NCBI GenBank assembly: GCA_002049455.2
Contig: KV918963.1
Location: 78,985-142,984 of the forward strand
Length of the DNA stretch: 64,000 nt
DNA from: Porphyra umbilicalis
Taxonomy: Eukaryota > Rhodophyta > Bangiophyceae > Bangiales > Bangiaceae
Direction of reading: 5' to 3'
How positions within the stretch are numbered: position 1 is the first letter of the stretch; each line of letters starts with the position of its first letter. Position numbers and translations under genes: made by a program. Of the stretch, positions 10,667 to 21,199 are shown in pieces. Under the pieces are notes generated by a model, which did not search any database, had not been told where the DNA came from, and saw nothing but the letters and a program-made list of their open reading frames with translations.

Positions 10667-12273
10667 CATCGCCGGCCCGGCAGGAAATCACATCGAGCAT
10701 GCATCGGGCTGCATCGACCATCTAAACCGGCTTTCGATGGGCGTTTTTGGGCCCATCCGAGTCTTCATGGAAGTGCATCGCCCGATGGACACACAGTCGT
10801 TGAAAGGAACCCAACAACACGTCCGTTACTGCCTCACGGTCTGCGCCGAGAGTCTTGACCGCCGTTACAGCTAGCATTAAGCACGGGCACTCTCGCGAAT
10901 GATTGGTCCAGCTGCTATCCCCGTTGCATAAGGGACAGATCTTGCTCCGACAGGTATGCTGCTTACTGTGGAGGGGCACTGTAAATGTAATGCAACGGGA
11001 ATGTGAGCAGCAGTGTGCGGCATCCACGACGAGCTTATCTGCTCAAGGACCGAGCGAGGCCGCAAGAGCGAACGGGCCTGACTTATGTGTCTGAGAATCG
11101 CGCGCGAGGAGATGGCCGCCAGCAAGGCGCGGTCTTATACTGTAGCGGGCTGTCCCTCTTCTGCTTGCGCCTATTTGGCCCTGCCGGGCGGGCATGCTAG
11201 GAGGGGGCCCCGCCCCTGCGGCGCCGTGTCCCACAGCACCCAGACCGTCGTCACCCGAGCGGCCGCCGCCGCCCACGTCGGTTGCGGTGGCGGTCGCGGG
11301 CGGGAGTAGCTTCACCATCCCCCCCGGGCGGATGCGGCTGCGAGGTGCCCCGCCCCCCCCACCCTGCTACACGCCGTCGCCGACGGCCTCGTCGTTGGCG
11401 TGAACGCGCAACCTCAGCGCCGCCCTCCCGTCCGACGTGCCTGTGATCCGCGCGGCGCTGGCGCGGCCGATGTGTGACCCCCGCTGGGCGCCGGCGTGGC
11501 GACGCTACCGCTACACGTTCGCGGTGCGGGGGAGGGGGGATGGCGGCGTTGGCGTGTTTGCCCGCCACCGTTTGTGGCACCTGTCCGGTCCGGCTGGCGG
11601 CAGCGGTGGCGCGTCCGCCCCCTCGTCGGGAGCCGCGCCGGCCCTCGTCTGTTGCTGCCGCCGTTGGCGACGGGTTCGCAGGCCGTCTGCGCGGGGAGCG
11701 CACAGGGCGGGCGGAGGTCCCTCGACGGGCGGACGGATTCCGCAAAGGGGGCGCCACTCGGCGTCGCGGCGACGGTGGCCCGACCGCCGCCGCTGGATCG
11801 CCTGGCGCCCCACCGCGGGCGTAGCTGGGGCGAGGAAGCGCGTGGGGGTGGTCGCAAACCACGGCGACAGAGCGGCTGGGGGAGCTGTCCGGCCCCGTGG
11901 CGGGGCGCCGGCAACGGTAGCGGCAGGGTGTGCCGGGGTCGCGTGCTGGCGTGCTGTCGGGGAATGCCCTGTGTTGGCCTAATTGGAATGTCGCTCCACC
12001 TCCATTATGTACCAAAATACGGTTCACCCTGGTCAAACAGTTATTGCGTTCAACTCAGTAATAGAACACTCACGCTATTGGACAAACCTCTTGCTGCGAC
12101 CGTCACAAGCGACGAATCATGGGAGCGGAGATTCTGAGCCGGCTTCCTCGGCGTACAGTCATCGAGGGTCCATCGAAGATCCACCGAAAGGGCGCGTCGA
12201 TGGGGTTCTCAAGGCCCCATCGGAAGCCATCGAGAATCCTTGTCGATGGATGTTTCCTGCCCGGCCGACGATG
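10667..12273 (+). mobile_element. Non-autonomous TIR element, copy A
   Basis: A ~1.6-kb unit with short imperfect terminal repeats: CATCGCCGGCCCGGCAGGAA at the left and, on the reverse strand, CATCGTCGGCCGGGCAGGAA at the right. Both ends carry clusters of CATCGA/TCGATG, which look like subterminal transposase-binding repeats. Flanking octamers CGCACGGG and AGTACGGG (6 of 8 identical) may be an eroded 8-bp target duplication. The interior is GC-rich and the ORFs in it appear mirrored in copy B; I regard them as non-coding. Copy B, split, is at 12888-13748 and 40129-40879. Confidence 0.7.
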
Positions 12274-12887
12274 AGTACGGGTTGGAAAGTGTTCTATTTT
12301 CTTTTATGTGTCCGAGGGCATCTTTTCTTTTTGTTTCTGATGCGACTCTTCTGCTTTGCGTCCTTGCCCTGCGACGAACAGGGACGCCCAAGGGACGCCC
12401 GCGGCCAGCGGCAGCCGCCTCATGCTTTTTTAAAGTGAGCACCATTTTCCCCCTCTGTCCTCACCCACCTATCCTCTGCCAAGCAACTGTGTGGAGATGC
12501 CGCTCAGCCAGAGATGTCCGTCAGTTGGCTTTGGTCTGACCGCAGCATCGCACCTCGCCCGCCGGTAGCAGCAGCATGCCTGCTATGGGCAACGTGACGA
12601 CTGACAAGGAACCCTCGACCGCTCGTCCGCCTCCTTCACCTCGTAAAGACGGTAAGAGGTGAGTAAGCGCCCAGGACCACGGCTGCGGCGTCGCCGACGG
12701 CCGCGTCACGTGTTCGGTGCAGGACAAGCACCCACTGACACTCGATTCGCGGTGACGCTGGTGCCCGTCGCGCCCGCTGGACGTGGACGCGATCATAACG
12801 CAGCTGCAGCTGCAGCTGCAGGCGGCGCTGGCGCACCGGCACTCCAACCTCTTTGTCGTCGGCGGGGCAGCTACAAGGTCCAAGTCC
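12274..12887 (+). other. Spacer between TIR copies, possible 5' exons
   Basis: Unique sequence between the facing right ends of copies A and B. An ATG at 12576 opens a frame that reaches a consensus donor (GTAAGAGG at 12652, or GTGAGTAAG at 12659), followed by an acceptor TTCGGTGCAG ending at 12722. Using the first donor (71-bp intron), the frame stays open into copy B to about 12952. No domain is recognised; this could be a host gene start or chance. Confidence 0.25.
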
Positions 12888-13748
12888 CATCGTCGGCCAG
12901 GAAGGAAACATCCATCGACAAGGATTCTCGATGGCTTCCGATGGGGCCTTGAGAACCCCATCGACGCGCCCTTTCGGTGGATCTTCGATGGACCCTCGAT
13001 GACTGTTCGCCGAGGAAGCCGGCTCAGAATCTCCGCTCCCATGATTCGTCGCTTGTGACGGTCGCAGCAAGAGGTTTGTCCAATAGCGTGAGTGTTCTAT
13101 TACTGAGTTGAACGCAATAACTGTTTGACCAGGGTGAACCGTATTTTGGTACATAATGGAGGTGGAGCGACATTCCAATTAGGCCAACACAGGGCATTCC
13201 CCGACAGCACGCCAGCACGCGACCCCGGCACACCCTGCCGCTACCGTTGCCGGCGCCCCGCCACGGGGCCGGACAGCTCCCCCAGCCGCTCTGTCGCCGT
13301 GGTTTGCGACCACCCCCACGCGCTTCCTCGCCCCAGCTACGCCCGCGGTGGGGCGCCAGGCGATCCAGCGGCGGCGGTCGGGCCACCGTCGCCGCGACGC
13401 CGAGTGGCGCCCCCTTTGCGGAATCCGTCCGCCCGTCGAGGGACCTCCGCCCGCCCTGTGCGCTCCCCGCGCAGACGGCCTGCGAACCCGTCGCCAACGG
13501 CGGCAGCAACAGACGAGGGCCGGCGCGGCTCCCGACGAGGGGGCGGACGCGCCACCGCTGCCGCCAGCCGGACCGGACAGGTGCCACAAACGGTGGCGGG
13601 CAAACACGCCAACGCCGCCATCCCCCCTCCCCCGCACCGCGAACGTGTAGCGGTAGCGTCGCCACGCCGGCGCCCAGCGGGGGTCACACATCGGCCGCGC
13701 CAGCGCCGCGCGGATCACAGGCACGTCGGACGGGAGGGCGGCGCTGAG
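12888..13748 (-). mobile_element. TIR element copy B, proximal half
   Basis: Near-perfect reverse complement of 11413-12273, so copies A and B face each other. It begins with the terminal CATCGTCGGCC at 12888 and stops abruptly at CTGAG (13744-13748), where the LTR of element G begins. The missing distal half is at 40129-40879, in the wrong orientation unless segment 20260-44073 is flipped. Confidence 0.8.
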
Positions 13749-14165
13749 TGAGATTTGTGAGAATTGTAAATTGCGAGTATTACCGACTGACGGGTGGCGC
13801 CAAACCACCCGTCATCCCCGCGGATGCGCGACCGCTCGGGGCGGGGCGACCCGCGCCGCATGCGGTACGCTGCCGGTGGCAGGCTGGACCTGCCAGGCAA
13901 CACCGGCAGCGCCACGCCACGTGAGGGTGCCAGCGCGCGGACGCTTACTGGGGCTGCAAGCATTGTGTCTGCTTTGGGGCTATGCCTGCTTTGGAGAGGA
14001 GGGGCGCGACGGGTGCGCGCGGACGCGCGGGGTGGGCGCCGGCCCGGGGGTGCGCCGCAGGGCGCACGCCCAAGCCGCGGCTCGCCCTCGCCCCCTTTAT
14101 TAGGACGTCACACGGCTGCGGACTAGCCCCGCCGAGTGGGGCATCAAGAAAACGCATTTTTTTCA
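13749..14165 (+). repeat. 5' LTR of element G (copia-order retrotransposon)
   Basis: A 417-bp LTR starting TGAGATTTGTG and ending TTTTTTTCA, preceded by CTGAG (13744-13748). Bases 13782-14165 match 41263-40880 (reverse strand) over 384 bp with the same length. The first 33 bp are missing from the other copy. The CTGAG flank matches the outer flank of the other LTR (CTCAG at 40875-40879 on the plus strand), giving a perfect 5-bp target duplication once the inversion is undone. Confidence 0.8.
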
Positions 14166-14177
14166 TGGTAGCAAGCC
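14166..14177 (+). promoter_or_regulatory. Putative tRNA primer binding site of element G
   Basis: TGGTAGCAAGCC directly follows the LTR. It begins with TGG, the complement of a tRNA 3' CCA. The implied tRNA end GCUUGCUACCA has U72 and A73, as in eukaryotic initiator tRNA-Met (A1:U72 pair), so this tRNA is a plausible primer. Confidence 0.5.
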
Positions 14178-14489
14178 CTCTCCTTTGCGTCTCTGTGGAT
14201 AAGACCGTTCCTGGCGCGCGGTTGCCGGTGTCTCCGTGCCCTCCTGCCGTTGCTCTTGGTGGTGGAGGCCAGACCCCGTCGCGCCCCCGGCTTGGCCGGT
14301 CGAGCCTGTTGTGTGTGCGCGCGTGCCGCGCCGTGTGGCCGCTTCGAAGCAGTGTGTGCCCCCCCCCCTCCCCTTGTCGCCGCGGCTTTCCGTGGTCCCC
14401 GTGGGGCCGTGTCCTTCCCATCGCCCCCTGCTCCACCTCCGCTTCCCTCCACTCCTGTGCACTCTCTTCCCCGCTCCCGCCTCTTCGTC

Positions 14490-15300
14490 ATGTTGGGCGC
14501 CTCCGCCGAGACGGTCGCGTCGTCGGCGGATGCCGGCCTTCGGTACGGTCACTCGCATGCCCCCGCCTGGGCGGGGCCCGACGGCTTCCCCAAATATGAG
14601 AAGGACGTGCTGGTGTGGCAGAACCTGACCACCCTGCCCACGGACAAGCAAGGCGGCGCCATGCGCATGGCCCTCACCGGCGTGGCGGCTGAGGCGGCGC
14701 GACAGGTCAGTGTCGTCGATCTCACCACGGCCACCGGCCACGAGACGCTGCTTGGCGTGCTCCGCACGTCTTTTGGAGGCAGCGACGGACAGCGCGGGCA
14801 CGCGGCTTACCGCCGCCTGCGAGGGCTGTACCGCGGCGACAAGTCCATGGAGGAGTACATGGCCGCGATGGGCGTCGCGCTCGCCGACTACCGTAACCAC
14901 GGCTATGCCATGTCGGCCAAGATGGGTGCGGCCATTACACTGGACCAGGCGGGTCTCGACGCCAGCCAGCAGGCGTCCACGACGGCGCTGGCCGCGTCCC
15001 TGCGCGGGCCGGCCGGCTCGGCGGATGGGGCGATTGCCACGGCTCTGCGGGACCTGTTGGGGGGCGAGGCGGTGCTGGAGTCGTCCCCCAGGGCGGCCAT
15101 GATGGTCATCACCTACGCGCAGCACCAGGCGCTGACTGCCCGTCAGACGACGCCGCGCCCTCGTCCGCGCGGCTCGCGCCGGGCGCCGCCTAAGGATGGG
15201 GACCTCGGATGCTGGCACTGTGGCATCACCGGACACATCCGCCGGGACTGCCACACGCGCCTGGCGGGGGAGACGGCCAAGGGTGCCGCGGGTGGCGAGG
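14490..15300 (+). CDS. gag: gag of element G, cut by copia-1
   Basis: Capsid-like protein of a copia-order retrotransposon, which would form the cytoplasmic particle and bind element RNA. From the ATG at 14490 it runs 270 codons, with a helical capsid region (for example 'YRRLRGLYRGDKSMEEYMAA') and a CCHC zinc knuckle 'CWHCGITGHIRRDC' near residue 241. The frame runs straight into the copia-1 LTR at 15301. Its continuation, the protease, is at 44073-43869 on the minus strand: after removing copia-1 and one target-site copy, the two meet in the same reading frame. An upstream in-frame start at 14250 would only add Pro/Arg-rich leader sequence. Confidence 0.75.
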
Positions 15301-15718
15301 TGTTGGACTGTGATGCTCGTCGCCGGCTCCACTGGCGGTTCGCGGATGGATGATGGTCGGTGACCCTTATGGTACCCCACAAGGTACATTTGCAAGACGT
15401 GGTCAAGTTGCACACATTCGTGTTGGGTGATCTTGGGGCGTTACTTTTGGCATGTTTTGGATTTGATCTTCGCTTTGCTCTTGTGGCTTTTGATTTGGTG
15501 AGTGATTCGATTTGGTGCGAGGGCGTGGGCGTCGGTGTGGGCGCGAGAGGGGGGAGCACTTGGGCCGCTGGGGACTATTTGAGAGGTGCTCTCAGTTGGG
15601 AGAGGCGGGCGAACCTTAGGACAACCAACAAAGCACGTTCGCACACACACACACAAGCTCAAGCCACTCAACCACTTCGCCGTGGTCCCCCAACTCCTAT
15701 CCCCACTGCGTTTCAACA
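15301..15718 (+). repeat. copia-1 5' LTR
   Basis: 418 bp, TG...CA termini. It carries a short (AC)n tract near 15642-15653. A weak TATA-like ACTATTTGAG lies at about 15575. Confidence 0.9.
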
Positions 15719-15732
15719 GGTTATGGGCCCAG
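15719..15732 (+). promoter_or_regulatory. copia-1 primer binding site (internal half of tRNA-iMet)
   Basis: GGTTATGGGCCCAG begins at the first base after the LTR. It is exactly complementary to the anticodon stem-loop of eukaryotic initiator tRNA-Met (CUGGGCCCAUAACC), not to a tRNA 3' end. This is the half-tRNA priming known for Drosophila copia. Confidence 0.8.
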
Positions 15733-15879
15733 AGCCGGGGCTGTGACAAGAGCAAGGTGTGCCAGCTGGTGTCGCGGCGGTCACGGCAAGTGCGAAGAGG
15801 ACGAGGTCAAGGTGGTTCAAGGACGTGACGGTCAAGGCGCACGGCTCGGCAAGGTCGGGCGCTACGACAAGAAGACATC

Positions 15880-18800
15880 ATGGACGGAGGTGCTGCCGGC
15901 ATGGGCGGCATCAAGATCGACAAGCTGACGGAGACGAATTTCCACGAGTGGCGTCAGCGCATCAAGATGGTCCTCGCGCTGCGCGACCTGGACGATACGC
16001 TTGACGAAGACGGCAAGCCGACGGACGCGGAGACCCGCGAGTTGGCGGTGTGGAAGCGTCGAGACACGAAGGCGAGCGCCATCATCGGGCTCACCCTTGG
16101 GTCTGAGCAGCTTGAGGACGTGTCGGGCTGCAAGACGACGGCGGAAATGTGGTCGAAGCTGCAAGGTGTCTTCCAGCGCAAGAGTTTGATGAACAAGATG
16201 AAGGCGCGACGCGAGTTCTACACCGTCGAAATGACCGTCGGCGAGGGCATGCTGGGCTACATCAACCGCGTGCGCAAGCTCGGCGAGAACCTCAAGGCCA
16301 TGGGCGGCGAGGTGACGGAGATGGACGTTGCCATGAGCGTCCTCAACGGGCTGACGTCAAAGTACGAGAACCTGCTGGTGGCTCTCGACGCCAAGGGCGA
16401 GGACGAGCTGAGCCTCGACTTCGTCAAGAGCCGCTTGCTTCAGGAGGAGCGGCGACAGGCGGACAAGTCACCGGCGACGAAGCGCATTGGCGACATGGCA
16501 CTCGTCGGCGCCAACTATCGAGGTCAAGGCCGCCGCGGTGACCTCTTCAAGATCGAGTGCTACTACTGCCATACGTTTGGGCACATCTCTCGCGATTGCC
16601 CAGAGCTCAAGGCCAAGAAGCAGAGACAGGACCAGGCGGCCGCGATTGCGGCTGACGATGGTAGCGACAGCGACGACGCCATCTGTCTGGTGGGCAATGC
16701 AGCTGACACCGATGACATCTCCAAGTCGTGGCTTGTGGACTCTGCGGAGTCTGCACACATGTGCTGGATGCGCGGGTGCTTTGACGACTACCATACGACC
16801 ACGGGACGGAGCGTCACGATGGGTGACAAGGGGTCCTTAGCCACGGCGGGCGTCGGAACCGTCGTGCTCAATGTCATCGTTCACGGCAAGACGCGCAAGA
16901 TCAAATTGGAGAAGGTACTCCATGTTCCTACATGGGGCTTCAACCTCATGTCGGTCGGCATGATGGAGGAGCGTGGGGCGGAAGTGTCATTCAAGGGCGG
17001 TAAGACGATCATCAAGATGAACGAGAAGACTGCTGCGTGCGGCACTCGTAAGAACGGGCTCTACCACCTGGACATGGCCCCACTGTCGGATATTTCTGCG
17101 GTGGCCTCTCTTCAGCTCTGGCATGAGCGCCTTGGGCACGTCAACGTGGCTGGCGTTAAGCGGATGATCAAGAACAAGGACATCAATGGACTCAAGTGCT
17201 CTTCCATGGCGGTCAAGGACGTCTGCGAGCCGTGCGTGTATGGAAAGGCGGCTATGACGCCTATGCCTAGTGCAGGAGGAGGTCGGGTGACCAAGCGCCT
17301 GCAGCTCGTGCACTCGGACCTGAGCGGGCAAATGTCGGAGCCGTCGCGTGGCGGTGCGCTCTACTTCGGCACTTTCACCGACGACTTCTTCCGTTGGACC
17401 GACGTGGTCTCCCTGCAGAAGAAGAGCGATCTGCTCTCTGAGTACAAGAAGTGGCTGACTAAGGCCCAGCTGCACACGGGAACCAAAATCAAGATCCTGC
17501 TATCCGACAATGGCGGCGAGTACGTGTCGAACGCATTCAAGGCTCTTCACGATGAGAACGGCACGACGCACCAGACCACTGTGCCCGACACGCCGCAGCA
17601 GAACGGAGTTGCTGAGCGGCTCAACCGAGTTCTCGTGGAGATGGCTCGCACCATGATGCGACACAAGGACGTCGATCAGGATCTTTGGGCGGATGCCATC
17701 AAGACGGCGGTGTACATCAAGAACCGCGTCACGAGCAGGGTGCTTCCCGTTGGCAAGACGCCTTTTGAGCTGTGGACCGGGAATCAGCTCAACGTAAGCC
17801 ACATGCGGGTGTTTGGGTCGACATGCTGGGTCGTGCTGCACAAGAGTCACATCGACGGCACGTTTGGCGACAAGGCGGCGAAGGGCGTCTTCTTAGGCTA
17901 TCCCGACGGCAGCAAGGCGTACAAGGTCATCCTCGAAGACGGCAAGGTCGTCAAGGCACGAAGCGTCGTTTTCGCCAAGACGAACGTAAGCGAGGTCGCA
18001 GAAGTTGCGGAGAAGCTTCCCGAAGACGAAGTTGTCGAAGTCGAGACGGGCTTGCGTTCTGCAAGCGACGGCGAAGACGTAGATGCTGACAATGACGACA
18101 AGGACGACAAGCAAGACGATATATCTGACAAGTACACGGACGACAATCAAGGTAGTGGCGGCTCTCAAGACACGCTGCGTCGAAGCGGCAGAGCGCGGCG
18201 ACCACCTGTCGAGTACTGGCGACCGGTGAGCCTGGTTGCTCACGAGGCGCACACGACGTACGTGCAAGCCGTTCAAGGGCAAGAATCGGCCAAGTGGAAG
18301 ATTGCTATGGACGAGGAGATGGAAGCCATCCGCAAGAACAAGACTTGGCGCTTGACGGATCGGCCGTCCAGTCGACGCGTGCTGAAGGGCAAGTGGGTTT
18401 ACAAGGTCAAGAACGAGGTTGGCAAGAACGGGAACAACACGACGCGGCACAAGGCGCGCCTGTGCTTCATAAGGAACCGGCAGATCAAGGGGCTCGACTT
18501 CAACGAGACGTTCGCGCCGGTAGCCAAGTTTACCACCATTCGATGCATCCTGGCGATGACGGCGGCGAACGGGTGGGAGCTACATCAGATGGACGTCAAG
18601 ATGGCATTCCTCAACGGCGACCTTGACGAGGAGGTCTACATGGAGCAACCAGACGGCTCTGTCGATCCGACGTATCCTGACAAGGTGTGTCGTCTCCTTC
18701 AAGCGCTGTATGGGCTGAAGCAAGCCCCCAAGATGTGGTAAGCCAAGCTCGACGACTTCCTCAAGTCGCAGGGGTTTGACAACATTGACCCGGATGCATG

Positions 18801-19806
18801 CCTCTACCTCCTTATGGATGACGGCGAAATCATCATCGTCCTGGTGTACGTCGACGATCTTCTTTCGGTGGCATCAAGCCTGGCGGCGATCTACAAGATT
18901 AAGGACGCTCTGCACAAGCGTTTTGAGATGAAGGACCTGGGCGAGGCGAAGGTCATCCTCGGGCTAGAGATTAGACGTGACAAAGCGTTGGGCACCCTCA
19001 AGCTGTCGCAGGGCAAGTACGCGGCGCAAGAGCTGGAGAAGTTCGGGATGGCGGAGTGCAACCCGATCGGAACGCCGCTGGAGGTGGGCTTGCAGCTGGT
19101 CAAGGCCAACGAGAGCGACGAAGTGCTGCCCTACCGCGAAGCTGTCGGCAGTCTTATGTACCTGATGGTCAGGACACGTCCTGACCTCGCCTTCGCCATC
19201 GGGAAGCTAAGTCGTTTTGTCTCGCGCTACGGCAAGGAGCATTGGGCGGCGATTAAGCGCGTTCTATGGTACGTCAAGGGTTTGATTGACAAGGGGCTGG
19301 TCTTCCACAAGAACTCTTCCTGTGTTCTACAAGGCTTTAGTGATGCCGACTGGGCGGGTGACCACGAGACGCGACGTTCTACGACGGGCTTCACCTTCAT
19401 CTTTGGCGGAGCAGCCGTCAGCTGGGGTTCTAAGTTGCAGAAGACGGTGGCGCTGTCAACGATGAAAGCCGAGTACATGGCTCTATGTGAGGCCAGCAAG
19501 GAAGCTGTTTGGCTAAACAAGCTCGTGCAAAGCGTTGCAACTCAAGGGCTGCGGACAGTGATCTCGGGCGGGCCGATCAACATCAAGGTCGACAACAGCG
19601 GGTGCATTGACTTCTCCAAGAACCCCGTCGAGCACAAGCGCACCAAGAACATCGACATTCGATACCACTTTGTGCGCGAGGCCATCACGTCGGACAAGGT
19701 GACACTGGAGCATCGTGCAACGGACGACATGGTGGCGGACCCGATGACGAAGGAGCTCGGCAAGACCAAGCACGACAAGCATGTCGAGGCCATGGGGCTT
19801 TGCTGA
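15880..19806 (+). pseudogene. copia-1 gag-pol polyprotein with one nonsense codon
   Basis: One frame of ~1,308 codons, interrupted only by TAA at 18739-18741 where Tyr is expected (PKMW-stop-AKLDDFL). Domains in order: copia-type gag; zinc knuckle 'CYYCHTFGHISRDC' (from residue 227); protease site 'WLVDSAESAHMC' (Asp 287); HHCC pre-integrase region ('LWHERLGHVN', 'CEPCVYGKA'); integrase core with D480, D543 and E579; reverse transcriptase from 'WKIAMDEEMEAI' through 'MDVKMAFLNG' to 'LVYVDDLL' (near 18840); and RNase H ('GFSDADWAGD', 'STMKAEYMAL'). The protease triad reads Asp-Ser-Ala where Asp-Ser/Thr-Gly is nearly invariant, so it may be inactive. Otherwise the element looks complete and recently mobile. 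Confidence 0.9.
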
Positions 19807-19832
19807 ATACAAGAACCGCCGCGGCAACAAGC

Positions 19833-19841
19833 AAGGAGGAG
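19833..19841 (+). promoter_or_regulatory. copia-1 polypurine tract
   Basis: AAGGAGGAG lies immediately before the 3' LTR, the expected place for the plus-strand primer. Confidence 0.8.
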
Positions 19842-20259
19842 TGTTGGACTGTGATGCTCGTCGCCGGCTCCACTGGCGGTTCGCGGATGGATGATGGTCG
19901 GTGACCCTTATGGTACCCCACATGGTACATTTGCAAGACGTGGTCAAGTTGCACACATTCGTGTTGGGTGATCTTGGGGCGATACTTTTGGCATGTTTTG
20001 GATTTGATCTTCGCTTTGCTCTTGTGGCTTTTGATTTGGTGAGTGATTCGATTTGGTGCGAGGGCGTGGGCGTCGGTGTGGGCGCGAGAGGGGGGAGCAC
20101 TTGGGCCGCTGGGGACTATTTGAGAGGTGCTCTCAGTTGGGAGAGGCGGGCGAACCTTAGGACAACCAACAAAGCACGTTCGCACACACACACACAAGCT
20201 CAAGCCACTCAACCACTTCACCGTGGTCCCCCAACCCCTATCCCCACTGCGTTTCAACA
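19842..20259 (+). repeat. copia-1 3' LTR, left breakpoint of the inversion
   Basis: 418 bp, differing from the 5' LTR at four sites I could see. The next five bases, CCTCT, are the reverse complement of the AGAGG that follows the solo LTR at 44490, which places the inversion crossover inside these LTRs. Confidence 0.9.
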
Positions 20260-21199
20260 CCTCTGTCTCGCGCTTCGCAAGGGCACCCGGACCCACAGCA
20301 AGGGGTAACGTGCGGCTCATTCCAAATTAGGAGGGCACCCCGAAGCACCACAAGCCCTGGGGAGATCATATCCAGCCGTCGTCGTCCCGGCGACGACAGC
20401 GGGCCTGCGACGGGCCACAGAAGGCAGACGGTGCCAGGCCCTCGAACCACGATCACAATGCGCTGGATAGCTCGCAGTCACATCTCACTGCATCTTGCAT
20501 TGTCTGAACCAATCAAAAGTGCCGCAGAAGAGTACAAATGTGACCGTTAAAGCCAGAAGTGGGGGCAGCGGGCACCAGCCGCCCGGGTTATACCTTGAGG
20601 GACCGCTGCGTCAGCCGCCGCGCCCCCCCGGCCCCCAATTCCCCCCCCCCCACCCCCTCCCCTCGCCCACAACCCCCCGTCCCCCACTCCCCCCCCCTTC
20701 TTCCGTGCGCGCCGCCGCGGCCTTGCCACCGGAGCCGCGACCTGCGCCAGCACTGAGACGACTGCCTTCCACCGCTCACTTCCAATCTGCCGTTGGCTGG
20801 GTCCCCCCAAGGCGCCCGAGTGTCAGTTGCTCAGCCGTCGACGACAGTAATAAATTCGCGACGAGATCGCCGTGTTTACGGAGTTGTCAATGTGTGCACC
20901 ACATCCATTTATATTAGATAGTTGTGAGACACACATGTTTTAATCGCGATCAATTGTGACATCGGGAAACGTCTTCTACTTGACACTGTGGAGTCCACGC
21001 CATCATCCATTCATATGGCACGCACACGCATTGCTATTGCTATGAGCCCAATTTTGGCGGATGCCAAGCGCTACGCAAGCAACAGAGGGACTTTACATTT
21101 CAACAATAACTCTTCTGATTTTTGTGTAACTCCACTGAATGCGTTAAATGTTGAGTGTGGTCGACTTGCTGTCAAATTTGAGAGAAAGGGGTCGGATGG
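20260..21199. other. Intergenic, C-rich tract
   Basis: A strongly C-rich stretch at about 20615-20700 with several poly-C runs could form i-motif/G-quadruplex structures. AT-richer sequence follows at 20840-21130. No gene is recognised. Confidence 0.4.

Larger units (their letters stand above)
15301..20259 (+). mobile_element. copia-1, near-intact Ty1/copia retrotransposon
   Basis: A 4,959-bp element: two 418-bp LTRs (TGTTGGACTG...GTTTCAACA) differing at four positions by eye, a primer site, one gag-pol frame broken by a single stop, and a purine tract. Present flanks do not match (CGAGG left, CCTCT right). They match after reversing the adjacent 23.8-kb segment, when the right flank becomes CGTGG. 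Low LTR divergence means recent insertion, into gag of element G. Confidence 0.9.

Noticed and set aside
11251-12036. 261-codon minus-strand ORF and its mirror copies near 13024-13808
   Set aside because: Lies in both arms of the TIR element and is mirrored because the DNA is inverted. Composition is low complexity and there is no transposase motif.
15301-15718. ORFs spanning the copia LTRs (also 19513-20308 and 44208-44432)
   Set aside because: The same peptide appears wherever the LTR occurs; it is LTR sequence, not a gene.
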